The position numbers and the translations under genes were made by a program. This document shows, piece after piece, positions 1-12,300 of a stretch of 64,000 nucleotides of DNA (position 1 is the first letter of the stretch; each line of letters opens with the position of its first letter). The notes under the pieces are model-generated. The model ran no database searches. It saw only the letters and a list, made by a program, of their open reading frames with translations, and was not told the origin of the DNA. This DNA is from Phalacrocorax aristotelis (Eukaryota > Chordata > Aves > Suliformes > Phalacrocoracidae), in assembly GCF_949628215.1 (NCBI RefSeq), contig NC_134276.1, positions 133,176,125 through 133,240,124 of the forward strand, written 5' to 3'.

Positions 1-3000
1 GACTAGTAATGACATGGGAATATAGAAAACAACAAAAAAGCTATGCTTAAATCAATTTGTTTTACCACTCAAAGCTGCTCAACAGCACAGTCACAAAGGG
101 TTTTAGGGATCTTGAGGATCATCAGTAGGGTTGCAAATAGGGAGGTCCTGCCTCCTGCTCTTCTTTGTGTCCAGGGCCTCTGCCACAAGAAAAGCAAGGG
201 GGAACTAATAGGGCAAAATCAGAGAGCTACTCTGGGCTACTCCCTTGAGAAACAGAGCACTGAGCAGCCATGGTAACTGTCATGTCAGCTCAGTCATAGC
301 TACTGTCTGCTGTATCCTGAGGCAGCAGCAAGCTCAGCGGTCTGTGGCAGATTCAGCAGCTAACACAGGCCACAGATTTTTGCACAGACACCTGCTGGTT
401 TTTTCCTCTGTTATCTGTAAAGCATTTCAGGCAGGGAAATTGATAAATTCTATTTATATCAAGGCAAGGTAGACAGTTACTTAAGGCAACATCATTACTT
501 CCTAAGCCATTTCTCATACGAAATAAAGATGGATTATGTAAGGGTACGTGAAAGGTGATCACTTTACTAAAGTGATCCAGTCAAGGACCTTAGAAGGTAC
601 AGAAGATAATAAAGAAAGGGGGAAGCCACAGATAAAACCATGCAGAGACTCAGGCCTGAGAGACAAGGGATAAGAGATGATGCAAAAGACCAAATATCTC
701 CAGTCACTATTTGATGGGCCATTAAGAAACTACAGGTACAGCTTTGGGAGGACCAGCTTGGACTTTCTAACTAAAAAGGGGGAAGGCAGAGGAACATAAG
801 AATTTGTGCTATTTGAACTGGGTCTGTAGGACTATGCAAAACGTGTTAAGGAAAAGGGCTGGGCAGAACAAAGTGGGGAACGTACAGAAAGAGGCCCGTT
901 TTGTGAAAACCAGGGCTGGTCAGTGTGCTTGCATGACTGAGCGCTGCTTCTGATCACCAGCCTGTCCTATCTTCATATTAAATCCTTTCTTAACTATCTT
1001 TCTGTGTAACCTCACTATCCCATGTACATAAATACTGTAAGGATGAGGTGTCAGCAACCGGTGAGATTGGTGTGAGTGAATTTGGGGTCAGCAATTGCCA
1101 TCAGACTGGGGACTAGGGTCTCTGGGACTGTGGTGCCAGCAACTGAAGCAAGTGGAGTCTCAGCATCAGTAACTGGAGCAGCCATAGCATTCCAGATCAT
1201 CTCATTGGGTGCCCGGTGTGCTAGCTACAGGTGAGACCTGTGTGGAGACTTGGTGCCAGTAACTGAAGTCAGACTAGGGGCGTAGGCACCCCAGACCTGT
1301 GCTGTCAGCAACAGGAGCAGGTGTTTGCTTCAGTCTCTTGGATGGGACCAGCATGTGCCCTGGGAGCAGCTGCTGAGGGGACCAGCATGAGCAAGGTGAG
1401 GCAGGGGCTCAGCACCAGCAGCAGGACTGTGGGTCATAGCCCTTGTGCCAGGTGCCAGCTGCAGGGGGGTGTCTGTATCTTCCCCAAACCTGGGATGCAT
1501 GCATATAATTTGGCGACAAACTTCAGTCTGGAGCAAGTAGGAGGCCGTGGGTCTAGTCAGGGGTCTGGTAGGCAGAGGGGCCACGTTGATATTCAGTGGG
1601 AGCCATGAATGTGGGGTGCCTGTGGGATAAGCATGTGAGTGCACCTGTTGCTAACAAGCATCAAACTGGACTAGCAAGCAGGTAGCAGGCCCATGGAGAA
1701 GATAAGGCCCAAGGTTTGGGCAGAAGTATGGGAGAGACAGAGGGGCCATGCATTCTGGGTACTCAATGAACGTGCTTGTGAACCTCTAGAGTGGGAATGA
1801 GTGCTTTCAATTCTGAACCTCAATCCTTACCAGCCAAAGAAGAGAAAGGGGAGGTAGCAGTCTATATGCTTTAAGTCCTGGTAGCACTGAAGCTAGGTGC
1901 TGGTAAAGGCAGTGCCTTATCTGTTGCAGTTTGTGTAGCCAGCCACATCAGTGTCCTCCACATGTCTGTCTGATGCACACTCAGCCTTGCTACTGTTTGA
2001 ACCTGCAAATAGAAAATCAGCCTGAGATGAAAAGCCTGGGGTGTCTGCACGGGGCAGGAAGAATACCCAAGCCATGGAGCTGCTAGAGGCATTGGCAGTT
2101 TATAACACCCCTTCACTGTTTATTTCTGTAAAATCAGTTTAGAAAAGTTAAGCCTATGCTCAGTGTGACCTTTTTGTGTCACCCTTTAAGTCACTTTACA
2201 AATGACTGAATACTAACAGCTAGCTAGTTTGTTTTTCTTGACAACCTAACACAACAGATCCAAACTTAAGTATTTTTTTAATGCAGCACGATGCTTACCT
2301 TTGTCCAAGTGTGGTTTCTATAAGAGGTGTTACTGTTTCTCCTTATTTTGCAGCTGAAAATTAGAACTTTTAGGATTGACAAATAAAAAAAAGTAAAAAA
2401 AATCAACAGCCTAAACCAGCAATTCCAGTTATTTTTCTTAAGTTGGAAAAGTCTGAATACAAATCTGAGCTCTTTGAAAGATGTAGTGAATTACACAAAA
2501 GACACCTTAAGCATTTGAGCATGCAGGTGTAACAGTTTATGCAAAATTACAGCTACAGTCTAGAGAATAAGTAATACATAACAGCAACCATAAACAAAGT
2601 ACCAAATGCAGATGATAGAAACAAAGAATACAAAACCTTCACGAGAGAATTCTACAAGTAGGACTGGCAAAAGCAGCAACACTAGGCCAAATTGCATTGA
2701 GTAGGACTTAGCACTCATGCCTAGTGAAAAAGCCTCAACCAAGACTGCTGACCCTGTGACAACGGCTGATTATAACTTCTCTAGAGATTCTTGTTCCATT
2801 CCTTTCCTTTAAAAGAAACTGTTCTTTGTATGTATACACTAAAGATGTCATCACTGTGTAATGAAGATCTATTACATAACAATATCTTTTTTTTTTTGCA
2901 TTTCCCTTCTCCTAACTTAATAATTTAGTGTTGCGATATAGTGAAGAATTCCCATAGCTGGAATTCAAGGGTAAGAACATGTCGAACAACACAGGTACAG

Positions 3001-4380
3001 TGTATGTTAGGAATCTCAGTTTGGCATGAATTTTATTTAACAAGATGTTTTATTTATAGATGTTCAGCCAAATCTTTTGACATTTTGGAAACATGCCCTC
3101 TTTCAATACCATTCTGTACATCCTAGTTTTTAAGATCAATGACTGTTTTTACAAAGTCAAATCCTGAGTATCTATTACTTTTCATAATGGCAAATGGAAA
3201 CAAAACCCGTTTAGAATTACTAGAATTGGATTCATTTACTGTTCTACTAAATACAATAATTTTAATTTTGTAAAATCTGTTTGCTGTTTTTACTCCCTGT
3301 GCCACAAAACAGAACTTTTGACCTTTTTATTCTTTTGGTTTTGAGCCAAAATGTGAACTGGTCAACACTTGCCTGCTATCCCAGCTATTAAAGTAATTCC
3401 TTAAACTACGCTAGTAGCTCAAAACTTATTTCTGTGAAAATACATATATCTTGTTTATTTTATCTTCTGTATTACTGGAAACACTTTCTGCACAGGCGGA
3501 TGCTGGTAATTCCACTAATGTTACTACTACATTTCCTATCTGAATGTGGTATTATTGAAAAAACTATGTACTCCTTCCATAAAAAAAAAAACCTTAGAAG
3601 ACAGGAAGCACCCTTCTAGGTGACATGGATGAGAGAGTAAGTGGCAACCTCTAGTGGATCTGGATACCGGGGTTTATTTTAGAACTAATGAGAACAGAGT
3701 TTTTACATTCTTCTTTCACACTCACTCACTGGTTTTCTTCCAGATGCATTACCTATGTCTCAGCTTCCCTTCCCAGCAGTGAGATCACAGCTGGTCTGTG
3801 AAGGTGGAGCAGAAAGCTGTGTTGGTTCTGTGCTGTGCAGCTGCTTGCAGTTACCAGTCTTGGGCATTACAGGTCAAGGACCCTAGGCAGCCCCTGGATT
3901 TATTTCCATGCAGCTCTCTGATCCCCTGGATCTTCCCCCTTTTCCAAGATCTTTCCTCCAGTGGTTCCTTCACCTTCTTTCTGGGCCCTTCCTCCTACCA
4001 AGATTCCTTTTTTTTTTCCTCAGGAAGCCTTTCTTTTTGGCACCAACTCTTCTTCTGAGAACACCAACCCCACGTTTTCCCTGTCTAAATATTTTATGTG
4101 CTGAAGCACAACATCCGCCTCCTAATTGGTGGTTTTGTCTCGTATCTCTTTATTAAAAATGTATTAACTTTAATTTAGTCGCAGTATTATCAAAATTCAC
4201 AAGCAGCCCATCCTGGTTACAGCTAGCAAGTAGCAGGCTTGTGCCTGAAAGTTCAAAAGTGCCTCTAGGGGGTACTATCTCAAAAAATTATTCAAAATTC
4301 TTTTTTATATAGAAGCTCCATTTCTGCACAGAGGTATAACTCTCCAAATGGAAGATCCTGCACGGATTACTTAAACAAGA
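1..4380. other. Intergenic region downstream of CASP2
   Basis: I see no gene in this stretch. Short reading frames on both strands lack domains, splice context or resemblance to known proteins. In human the gene after CASP2 is CLCN1, but no exon resembling a chloride channel is visible, so it probably lies further left. The region holds a diverged tandem repeat (about 1045-1640) and a pyrimidine-rich tract (about 3905-4075). The stretch at about 880-1030 resembles the end of an old LTR, but I could not confirm this. Confidence 0.5.
1045..1640. repeat. Diverged tandem repeat with a 'cagcaactggagcag' core
   Basis: The core motif 'cagcaac-ggagcag', in variants such as 'cagcaaccgg', 'cagcaattgc', 'cagcaactga', 'cagtaactgg' and 'cagcaacagg', recurs roughly every 35-90 bases from about 1050 to 1320. 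Looser copies containing 'ccagca' follow. The units share words such as 'ctggggactagggtc' and 'gactaggggc'. This looks like an old minisatellite or the repetitive part of an unidentified mobile element. The family and exact period are not resolved. Confidence 0.4.
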
Positions 4381-4384
4381 ATTC

Positions 4385-4390
4385 TTTATT
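4385..4390 (-). terminator. CASP2: Candidate poly(A) signal of CASP2
   Basis: On the minus strand this is AATAAA, the first canonical signal I find downstream of the CASP2 stop codon. It would give a 3' UTR of about 1.9 kb, covering 4.4-6.26 kb. A variant ATTAAA lies earlier, near 5309. Mammalian CASP2 also has a long 3' UTR. Actual site use is not visible in the sequence. Confidence 0.35.
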
Positions 4391-6259
4391 TTGACACCTC
4401 AATGCAGTAAAATACAAGTATACAAAAAGTATATACGAAAGTGGCAGTGGTAATGCAATTTGATGCAATTCTACAGAAATCTAATCCAGAGTGGACTGCT
4501 TCATCAATATACACATCTGTAAAATATTGCACCATTTCAAAGAGGGAGCACTCAGGAAGAAATTGTTTATAATCCGGGGAGGTACAACAGCCCCTAAACT
4601 GGTATCTTTAGCTTCAGAGTAAGGCACCAATTGGCAAGTATGATCCTTGTTCTGTTTATCACATGTACAAGATAAGTTCAAGATGCATGTTAATGCTGCA
4701 TCTTTGCCATCTGGAGGTAACACAGTCTTCATTTCCCTAGGCAGAACAATAAAAGAGCACATGCCTAGTTTTCCAGCTTTCCTCCATATCCCTTTGTGCT
4801 TCTTATTCATAATTGTATCCTGAAGAAATATTTTAAAAGCCACACTTACATAAAAAGAGTAAGACAGGAACTATGCCAACTTACTGCTACAAAATGGAGA
4901 GGATTGAGACTCAAGTGAACAGACTGTAGTCCATATGCAACCCAGTACACCAGGATTTAGGCTCCACCGCAAGAGAACAATGCCCATCTCCCATGTTACA
5001 TCAAATGGGAGCAACTGCAACTGGACACAAGCAAGAGACAAATTACAGCGTGAAGAGACTGTGTAGGAAACTTCCTAAAGAAATGATGGACCATGCCACA
5101 ACATTTCTTATTGACCAGCTGAAATGACACTTCGCAAACAATATTAGCTAAACAAACAGCTTTAAATGATCATGGCTGAAGAAAGAAAACTCACATAACA
5201 GGGTCATAACATGAAACTGTTCCCTTTCATTTAAAAGGGAAACAAACTGCAGTGATAAAAACCCAAGCAACACGCTTCGACTGTAAAGAATGGCCTGGAA
5301 TACTTTTGTTTAATTAAACAAAAGGCAAAAGATCTTTTTGTACAAGGCTGTAGGGTTTCAGGGATTCAGTTGTACAGTGCAATTTACAGACTCCTGAGAA
5401 GCTGATGGATTGAATGCTATGCCTGTTGTGACACACAGGCACTATGGCAAACAAATTCCTCAAAAGTAATATTCCATGCAGTTGTTCACCCTTGTGATTA
5501 AGGGAAGCTAATCTAGAATCTCTAGATTCAAAACTAGTTTGGGGGCAGTTTATGGAAGCTTATTTGTCTGTATGAGAAATCCTGAATCTACTTGTTTTGC
5601 TGATAACGTGGGATGTCTTGTAGTTCTCTTGACAACTTGGCTACAGAAGGAATGTACAAAAATAGAGTTTTAAGTGATCAAGATGGATAGGAAAATGTCA
5701 GGTACTGAATACAATAACCTTCCATTTTAGAGAGGGGAAAGATTCTCTTCACAAGGAAGCCCTTTTCTAATGTGCACAGGAGCTGCCTGACCCACAAGAA
5801 GAACTAGGCAGAAAGTATTTAAAAATTTTAAAATACAAGCATAAAATAAGTAGCATTTTATGAATAATTTTCCTTTCAGAAAGGCTTAACTTAAAAAAAA
5901 TAATGTGTGAATAGTCTGTTTCCCTTTTCACATTTACTTTGCTTACAAATGTCCTTATGCCTCCTTCCAAAGGATGGTCCCACTTCTTCCCAGTTCCAGT
6001 GCTGATCCTCTTTCCATCGATTTCTATACATATGGAATAAGTCAGAATATTAGAATTTTAAACCCTGAATGGAATCAGATTACAAAGAGAGTTGCCAGAT
6101 TATTTCAGGAAAAAGAACACCGAGAATTGGCCTGGCCAGATATAAACAAGTATTTCTTGCTTGTGCATCTGATGTCACAGTCCATAAGAATGAAAATGTA
6201 GATGTCCATACTCAAAGTTCAGCTATGGCAGTATCTCTCTTCCAACAGAGCTGACAGGG

Positions 6260-6394
6260 TTATTTTCCTGGCAGATAGCCAGGAAACAGGTAAAGGTCCC
6301 GACAGAGTGTGCTACAATATTCTGACATTTCCTTGCAGCGGTGAAATTCTGTGCCTGGGGCATAACCTTCCCGTTGCTTGATTTGCCTATTCAC
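6260..6394 (-). CDS. CASP2: CASP2 coding exon 10 and stop codon
   Basis: Encodes residues 383-426, including [20 protein letters not shown] and a LYLFPG ending, then TAA at 6260-6262. Cys409 corresponds to human Cys436, which forms the disulphide across the caspase-2 dimer interface. Too short an open frame to be found by length alone; identified by homology and the ctacatgtag acceptor. Confidence 0.95.
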   Translation of the reverse strand: MNRQIKQREGYAPGTEFHRCKEMSEYCSTLCRDLYLFPGYLPGK

Positions 6395-9300
6395 CTACAT
6401 GTGAGATTAAAAAAAATAAAATGACTGGAAGGATTAAGAAGACAGAAATAAGAAAAATGTCATTGCTTTCTGTACTCATAGATTATTCTCTTTAACTTAT
6501 TAAGTACTCCCCTATGTATTGTCTTTCTAAATTATAAGAAGGATAAAGAACTAGGATGTGGTTCCACAGCAGCTCAAGTTGTCACGGTCATGCTGCTGTC
6601 TTTACTCCCTCTTCCCCCATTTTCTTTGTCTTTCTCTTATGTGAGTGCAAGTGCTTGTGCAGCGCTGGTGAGCCAGATCAGGGAATGAATCCACCTGGAA
6701 AAAGCTATTTCTATAGAAAGAAAAATAATTCTTGGCAAGCCAGATTAATTCTTCTCATAAGTGCATCATATGACCACACAAGTGAAATATAAGAAGTCAA
6801 AGAAATAGTATTTTTACTTTTGTTAAATTGCTGTGGAACTGTATATAAATATAAAAACTAATATCTATCTATATATATATAGGGAAAGAATAATTTTGCT
6901 ACAAACAAGGCAAGAACATTGCTTTAATAGTAGATTAATCCTAGCAATCTGAAGCACTGGAAGGCTCTTCAGAAACCAGGTAAGTGTGGGAGAGGAAAGA
7001 CACTCCAGCTCACCTTCACCAACATATCAGCTACGTGAGTGTCTCTGGAGTCCTCTGCAAATACAGAGGTGAGAGCCTCGATATACCAGGATCCACGCTT
7101 GGTGTTTCGCATGGCCGCAGTGCCTGAGAAGAAAGCGTGTATGATGAAGTTTCTGGGGAACACAGACACATTAAGCCCTAACAATTATGCCCTAACAATT
7201 AGGGCCTTTCCCCAGTACCTTTCAGACAGGCATATCCACAGATCATATCAGAGCATGTAGGCAGGCGCAGCTTGAGATTTTCTTCCTTGTTTGCATCACT
7301 TTCCTCACAGCCTGGGGAATCTGACCATTCTTTCCCATCTCTTTGATCCACTCCCTGGTCTGTCTCATCTAGGGGGGCAATAAACAAGGAGGGGTAGAAG
7401 GAAAAAAAAAAAAAGAAAATAAATTATCCTGAATTCCTGCATGTAGTTTTCTGGTACTTCCTTAGTTTTGGGCTCTGGTCAGCTATGCCACACTGCTGTC
7501 AAACAAAGCTTTTGCATGACATTTAAGCTTTTTCAGCTGTTTTTAAAACTCTTCTGAAAGCTCTTCTGCACAAACTACTGCAGATACCAAGTGCTGAACC
7601 TGCTCAACCTAATGTGACTGTTAGTCCACATGCTGACTGATTTTTTTTCCCCTCTCCCTTCCTATGCAGACCATGGGGTAACCGAAAAGCAAAGAAGTTT
7701 CTGATAGCAACTTTTAGGGCTAGGCATCAAATCCTTCCATATATGGTGAAGAACTATTTTCCACTTTTACCCACCTTAGAAATGTCCAAAAATGTCAGTC
7801 TAGTTTGCAATGCTAACTACCTACTTATTGCAGAACTCAAATAAGAGCTATAATATTAGTTGCTAAGGTCTACCTCCAAGACATCAAAAAAACATGGACG
7901 AAATATCTCACCAAGTTCTAAATCCTGACTATAATATCACTTGTTTCAATCAAAAACATAAATCATTCAATAGTAAAATGCAAAATAATTTGACCCCAAA
8001 CACAAGAGAGAACTCCAGCATATGGAGATTAGTTTAAAACCTGGAGAACATTTAACATCCTTTCCAGGACAAATTAGTATTATATTATGACAAGCACAGA
8101 TATTCTTAATTGGTTGTTTACATGATGCAGAGTTTCCATTGTCACCTAGACTAACTGCTTAGTGGCAATAACTTTAATAGTCCAGCTATGCTGTAAAAAA
8201 CCATAAAACTACATTTTACAGGTTTTCTATATAATTTTGCCCTTTTGTTCTTTGTTTGTAAAAATCTACTATTCTACTTAACTTCCTAAATGCATGGGTC
8301 AGATTCTAGTCTTCGGGGGTATAAACATCCACTTCAGAGGCCTTCCTGTTATGATGGCTCTAGGATTTTGTTGCCAGATCGTGCCTAAGATGCATTTGGA
8401 TTTCTAACCCTTTTAGAGGCAGTGGCACTGGTGGCAATCTCATAATTATATGCAGGAAATGGTCAGTTAATAAGTCAGCAACATTGTTGTTCTCCAAAAT
8501 GAAAGCAACAGTGGGATGGTATGATAGGCTAGATATAGCCTATAATTAAGGCTCCATAGCTCAAAATTTCATTATTACTTCCACCAAGTTCCTTCATCAT
8601 CTCTTTAAGGTAGCAATGCAAATTTTTCCATTTTTAACCACACTTTGTTCATGTCTTTTATCACACTTCCCCAAACCTTTTAGCTCTGTATCTTCTTAAA
8701 AATGTAGTGTACTGTTCACAGTATATGTTATTTCAGATAAGGCTCAGCTAATTTTACAGTCAAGCTACATTATTCAAACTGTCATCATCCCATAATGTAT
8801 AAAGTCAAAACATTTTTGATTAAAGGTTCAGAATTAGATGTCTTTCTCATGCATTTGTCTTCAAACACCATTCCAGTCAACTTATGAAGAACTAAAATGT
8901 GTAAAGCACTAACCCTACTAGGATATTCCTCTGCATACTTAACCTCTATGTCACCAATAAGTGCCACCCAGATTGATCCAGTCTGTCTATATTTTACTGA
9001 AGCTCCCAGATCGCTGTTTTCCCAATTGATTTAAATAACTGCTAACTATGTATTTGTTATTTACCACAGTTCTTTCACTTTTCTGGATCAATTACTGTAT
9101 TAAAGACAGATGTTAAGCAGCTTCAGTGTCTCATTTTTTGTCATAGTGAAATCTAACTATTTGTCTTTTCCCATTGCTTCCTGTTGCCACCAGGTTTTGA
9201 CCCATGACTGTAGGTGGATTACTTCAATTCTTCAGTGGACCCCTGACAGGCGCCCTTTGGAAACTAAGTGGATTGTACCATTTTTTCTTTGCCTACATTT

Positions 9301-12300
9301 TTAATGTGTCATTAATAGAAGACAGATAAGGCCTATTACATAAACTTAGGGAAAAAGAACAACCTATGCATTTCTCATTTTGTTTCAATTGGTTCCAGTT
9401 AACTTACATGGCATAGACAGACTTACTACCAATCAAAAGTTGCCCACACTATCTATAGTCTCTTAAATGCTACTTTAAAAAAATTATATTGGCTAGTCTA
9501 ACTTTTGAATGTCTACATGAAAAGGAATAGTTTTATTGACAGCTCAATTTTATAACTAGCTTTCCCCTCCAACTATTAATCAAGGTTTAAAAGAGGTTAA
9601 AAAGGCAGTGTGTTTTTTTAATTCAGAAAGATTTTTCCCTTTCAGTTGCTCAAATCTCAATCCTTTGCCTGCCTATTTCAGTAACCCAGTTCTGCAGCAT
9701 TCTGTATAGCTTTCTTAACTGAAACCTTTTTGGGAAAAGGAACGCCAAGCCCTATTTATTGATGTGAACAGACCTGTTATGGTAACATTACAGCCAAATA
9801 AACCTAATTAGGTCAGCTGCCACTTCTGGCTTACTATACTTATTTCCACACCACTATGACTTTGCATATTCAATAGCATCTAAGGGTTCAATAACATAAG
9901 GAAAGCAATCACATTCAATTCATATTGTAAACATGCACATTTCAATATTTTCAAAGGCTTAAAGGATCAAAACTTTTTGATACCAAAATAATTCATGTAG
10001 ACTTTAGCTTTTTCTCTGTATTGGGATTAAATATAAGTAGGTAACAGGTGAAGGAAACATTCTCTTGGCTACTACAAAATACAAAGCTGAGCTAAAATTA
10101 AAAAGAAGGGAGACGATCTCAAGGAACAAGGGAAAGAAGAAAAAGCATACACACTAGAAAGACTTCTCTAGAAGCTTTCCAAGACAGAACTTCTCTTTGG
10201 AATATCTGCAGTTTCACAGTGATCTCAAAATGTCCAAACACTTTAGTGAAAAATTTGGTCATTAGCAGATCTGAATAGTTACAGACGTGTGTTTAGTTAC
10301 AAAAGGAGGGAAAATGAATAGCAGAATAATAAAAAATAGGAACAGAAGGAGTGGAAAAAGAACAAGCCTATGAGAATCAACAAGAGAGTTATGTACCTAC
10401 AACAGTATGTGGAAAAAGCTGTAAAGAAGGGTGATTTGGAGGTTGAAAGCAGAATAGGGTTAAGGGGGAACAAAAAAAAAACAACAAACCACTGACTTGG
10501 AGCCTGATAGCTCAAGAAGCAACACCACCAGAGACACAACACATCCTGGATCAAGAGAAAGACAGGATCTCAGACAAGACTCCAGTGCTAGTGTACCACT
10601 CCATGTTGTGCTGCAATTTGATGCACCATATGCCCCACTCCCCTACTGCAGGCATAGCAAGAGAAAGCCTCAATGGCAGGGATATGATAGAGTTTTTTAT
10701 CACTAAGGTGGTCTGGGCTCTGCAAGTCAATGCACACACCTCATGCAGAGCAAAAGACACTTACAGAGCAACAGATGCAGTGGCAGCAGCAGGGCAGAGG
10801 GAGGTGAATATGGGTCCCACTTACACCTGAGAGAAGCAAAGAGGAGAGTTGACAGGAAGTTGGATGTGAGGGTGTGTATGTGTGTAAAATGGCATGCCAA
10901 ATACATGGCTTTTAGTATTTGGGCACTCACCTCCCCGGCAGGCCTGAATAAAGAACATTTTGGGCTTATTCTGGAGATTTGGACAGTTTGCATTATCAAA
11001 GAGCCGGAAAGCCTCCTGCAACTGAGAGAAGAAAGAAGATAAATATTGTTCACTGCAGTGTTCTGTAAGCCAGACCCACTCTCACCTTGCTTCCCTGTTA
11101 TTACCTTGCCAGTCTTGATATTTTCTCCTTTGTCTCCAAACTCACTGTGTGACACATACCTTCCCTCCCTTGACCCCCAGCTCCAGCTAGTTTGAGTTCC
11201 TGCACTCCACCTAGTACTCATACAGAAAGAATGAAATAACTTCTACCTACCCTATTTCTATGCCATATTTTATCTTACAGACCTCTCAGACAGACTCTTG
11301 CCCTTTTCTTCCCACAAGCCCTTATTTTTTCCTTTTTAAAATACAGTAAGTCCTCAGTCTCCCATCACTTCACTTTCCTTCTCACTTTTTTTTTTTACTT
11401 TTTTCCTCCTTCCAGTGTTACTTTCGAAGATACAACCTACAACAACACATCACATCAGGACACAGGAATATACCTGTAATAGCTTGCCATCACTGCCATA
11501 AACTGCACCCTCCACACCATGGGAAAGTAAAGCTACAATACAGGAATCCACATCCCGATGATCAGGTAGCTTGGAGAATCTCTCCAAGGCATTCTGCATC
11601 TCCTGGAAAAGAGGAAAAAAATGCTTTCTAGATGTGCACAGGGAAGTTGGTCAATGTACAGGGAAAAACACAATTGTAGAGGAAAAAAACAAGTGGTCCT
11701 CCTGTTACAAAATAAATCCTACATACATCAAATTTACAGGACAAAAGATGTGTTCCATAAAAAAAGCGAAATGTTCTTGTTCCTTTATGTAATATTCAGT
11801 CTTAAGTATAACATCATGAGGTAGGAATTACTTAGGGCATCTACATTTCTACACGGCCAACAAGGGGATGCAGCAAGTATCGGAGCTGGCACACACAGAT
11901 GCAACACAGGAGATGTCAGCTGATATCTTACAGAGGTTTTACATTGACACTTGAGTCTGGCTGGGATGTTGGAGCAACTTAACAGACACATACTCTGGTA
12001 CTTCAGGCATTCTAACACTAGCGACTAAAACACGACAACAATTTAAAGCAGAAAACTTTAGGAACTCCGACAACATGGCAAGCGTAAAAGTCTTATTGTA
12101 AAGTTGCTGCCTTTTAATTGTAATTGTAATGAAGCTGCCTTCTTGAATAAAACACTAACAGGTTCTGTACCACTTGGTTTCATAGGGATCTAAAAGGAAT
12201 AAGGACAAATGAGACTGGAGAAGGCAGCAATTGCATTCCTGGGGAAAGAGAGTGGTTCGATTCAGTCATGGAACACTGCCAATTTTCCTAAGCGAAGCAC

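Noticed and set aside
3798-4156. Plus-strand frames over the pyrimidine-rich tract
   Set aside because: Biased composition (Phe, Leu, Ser, Pro) from a C/T-rich run; no start context, homology or splice sites.
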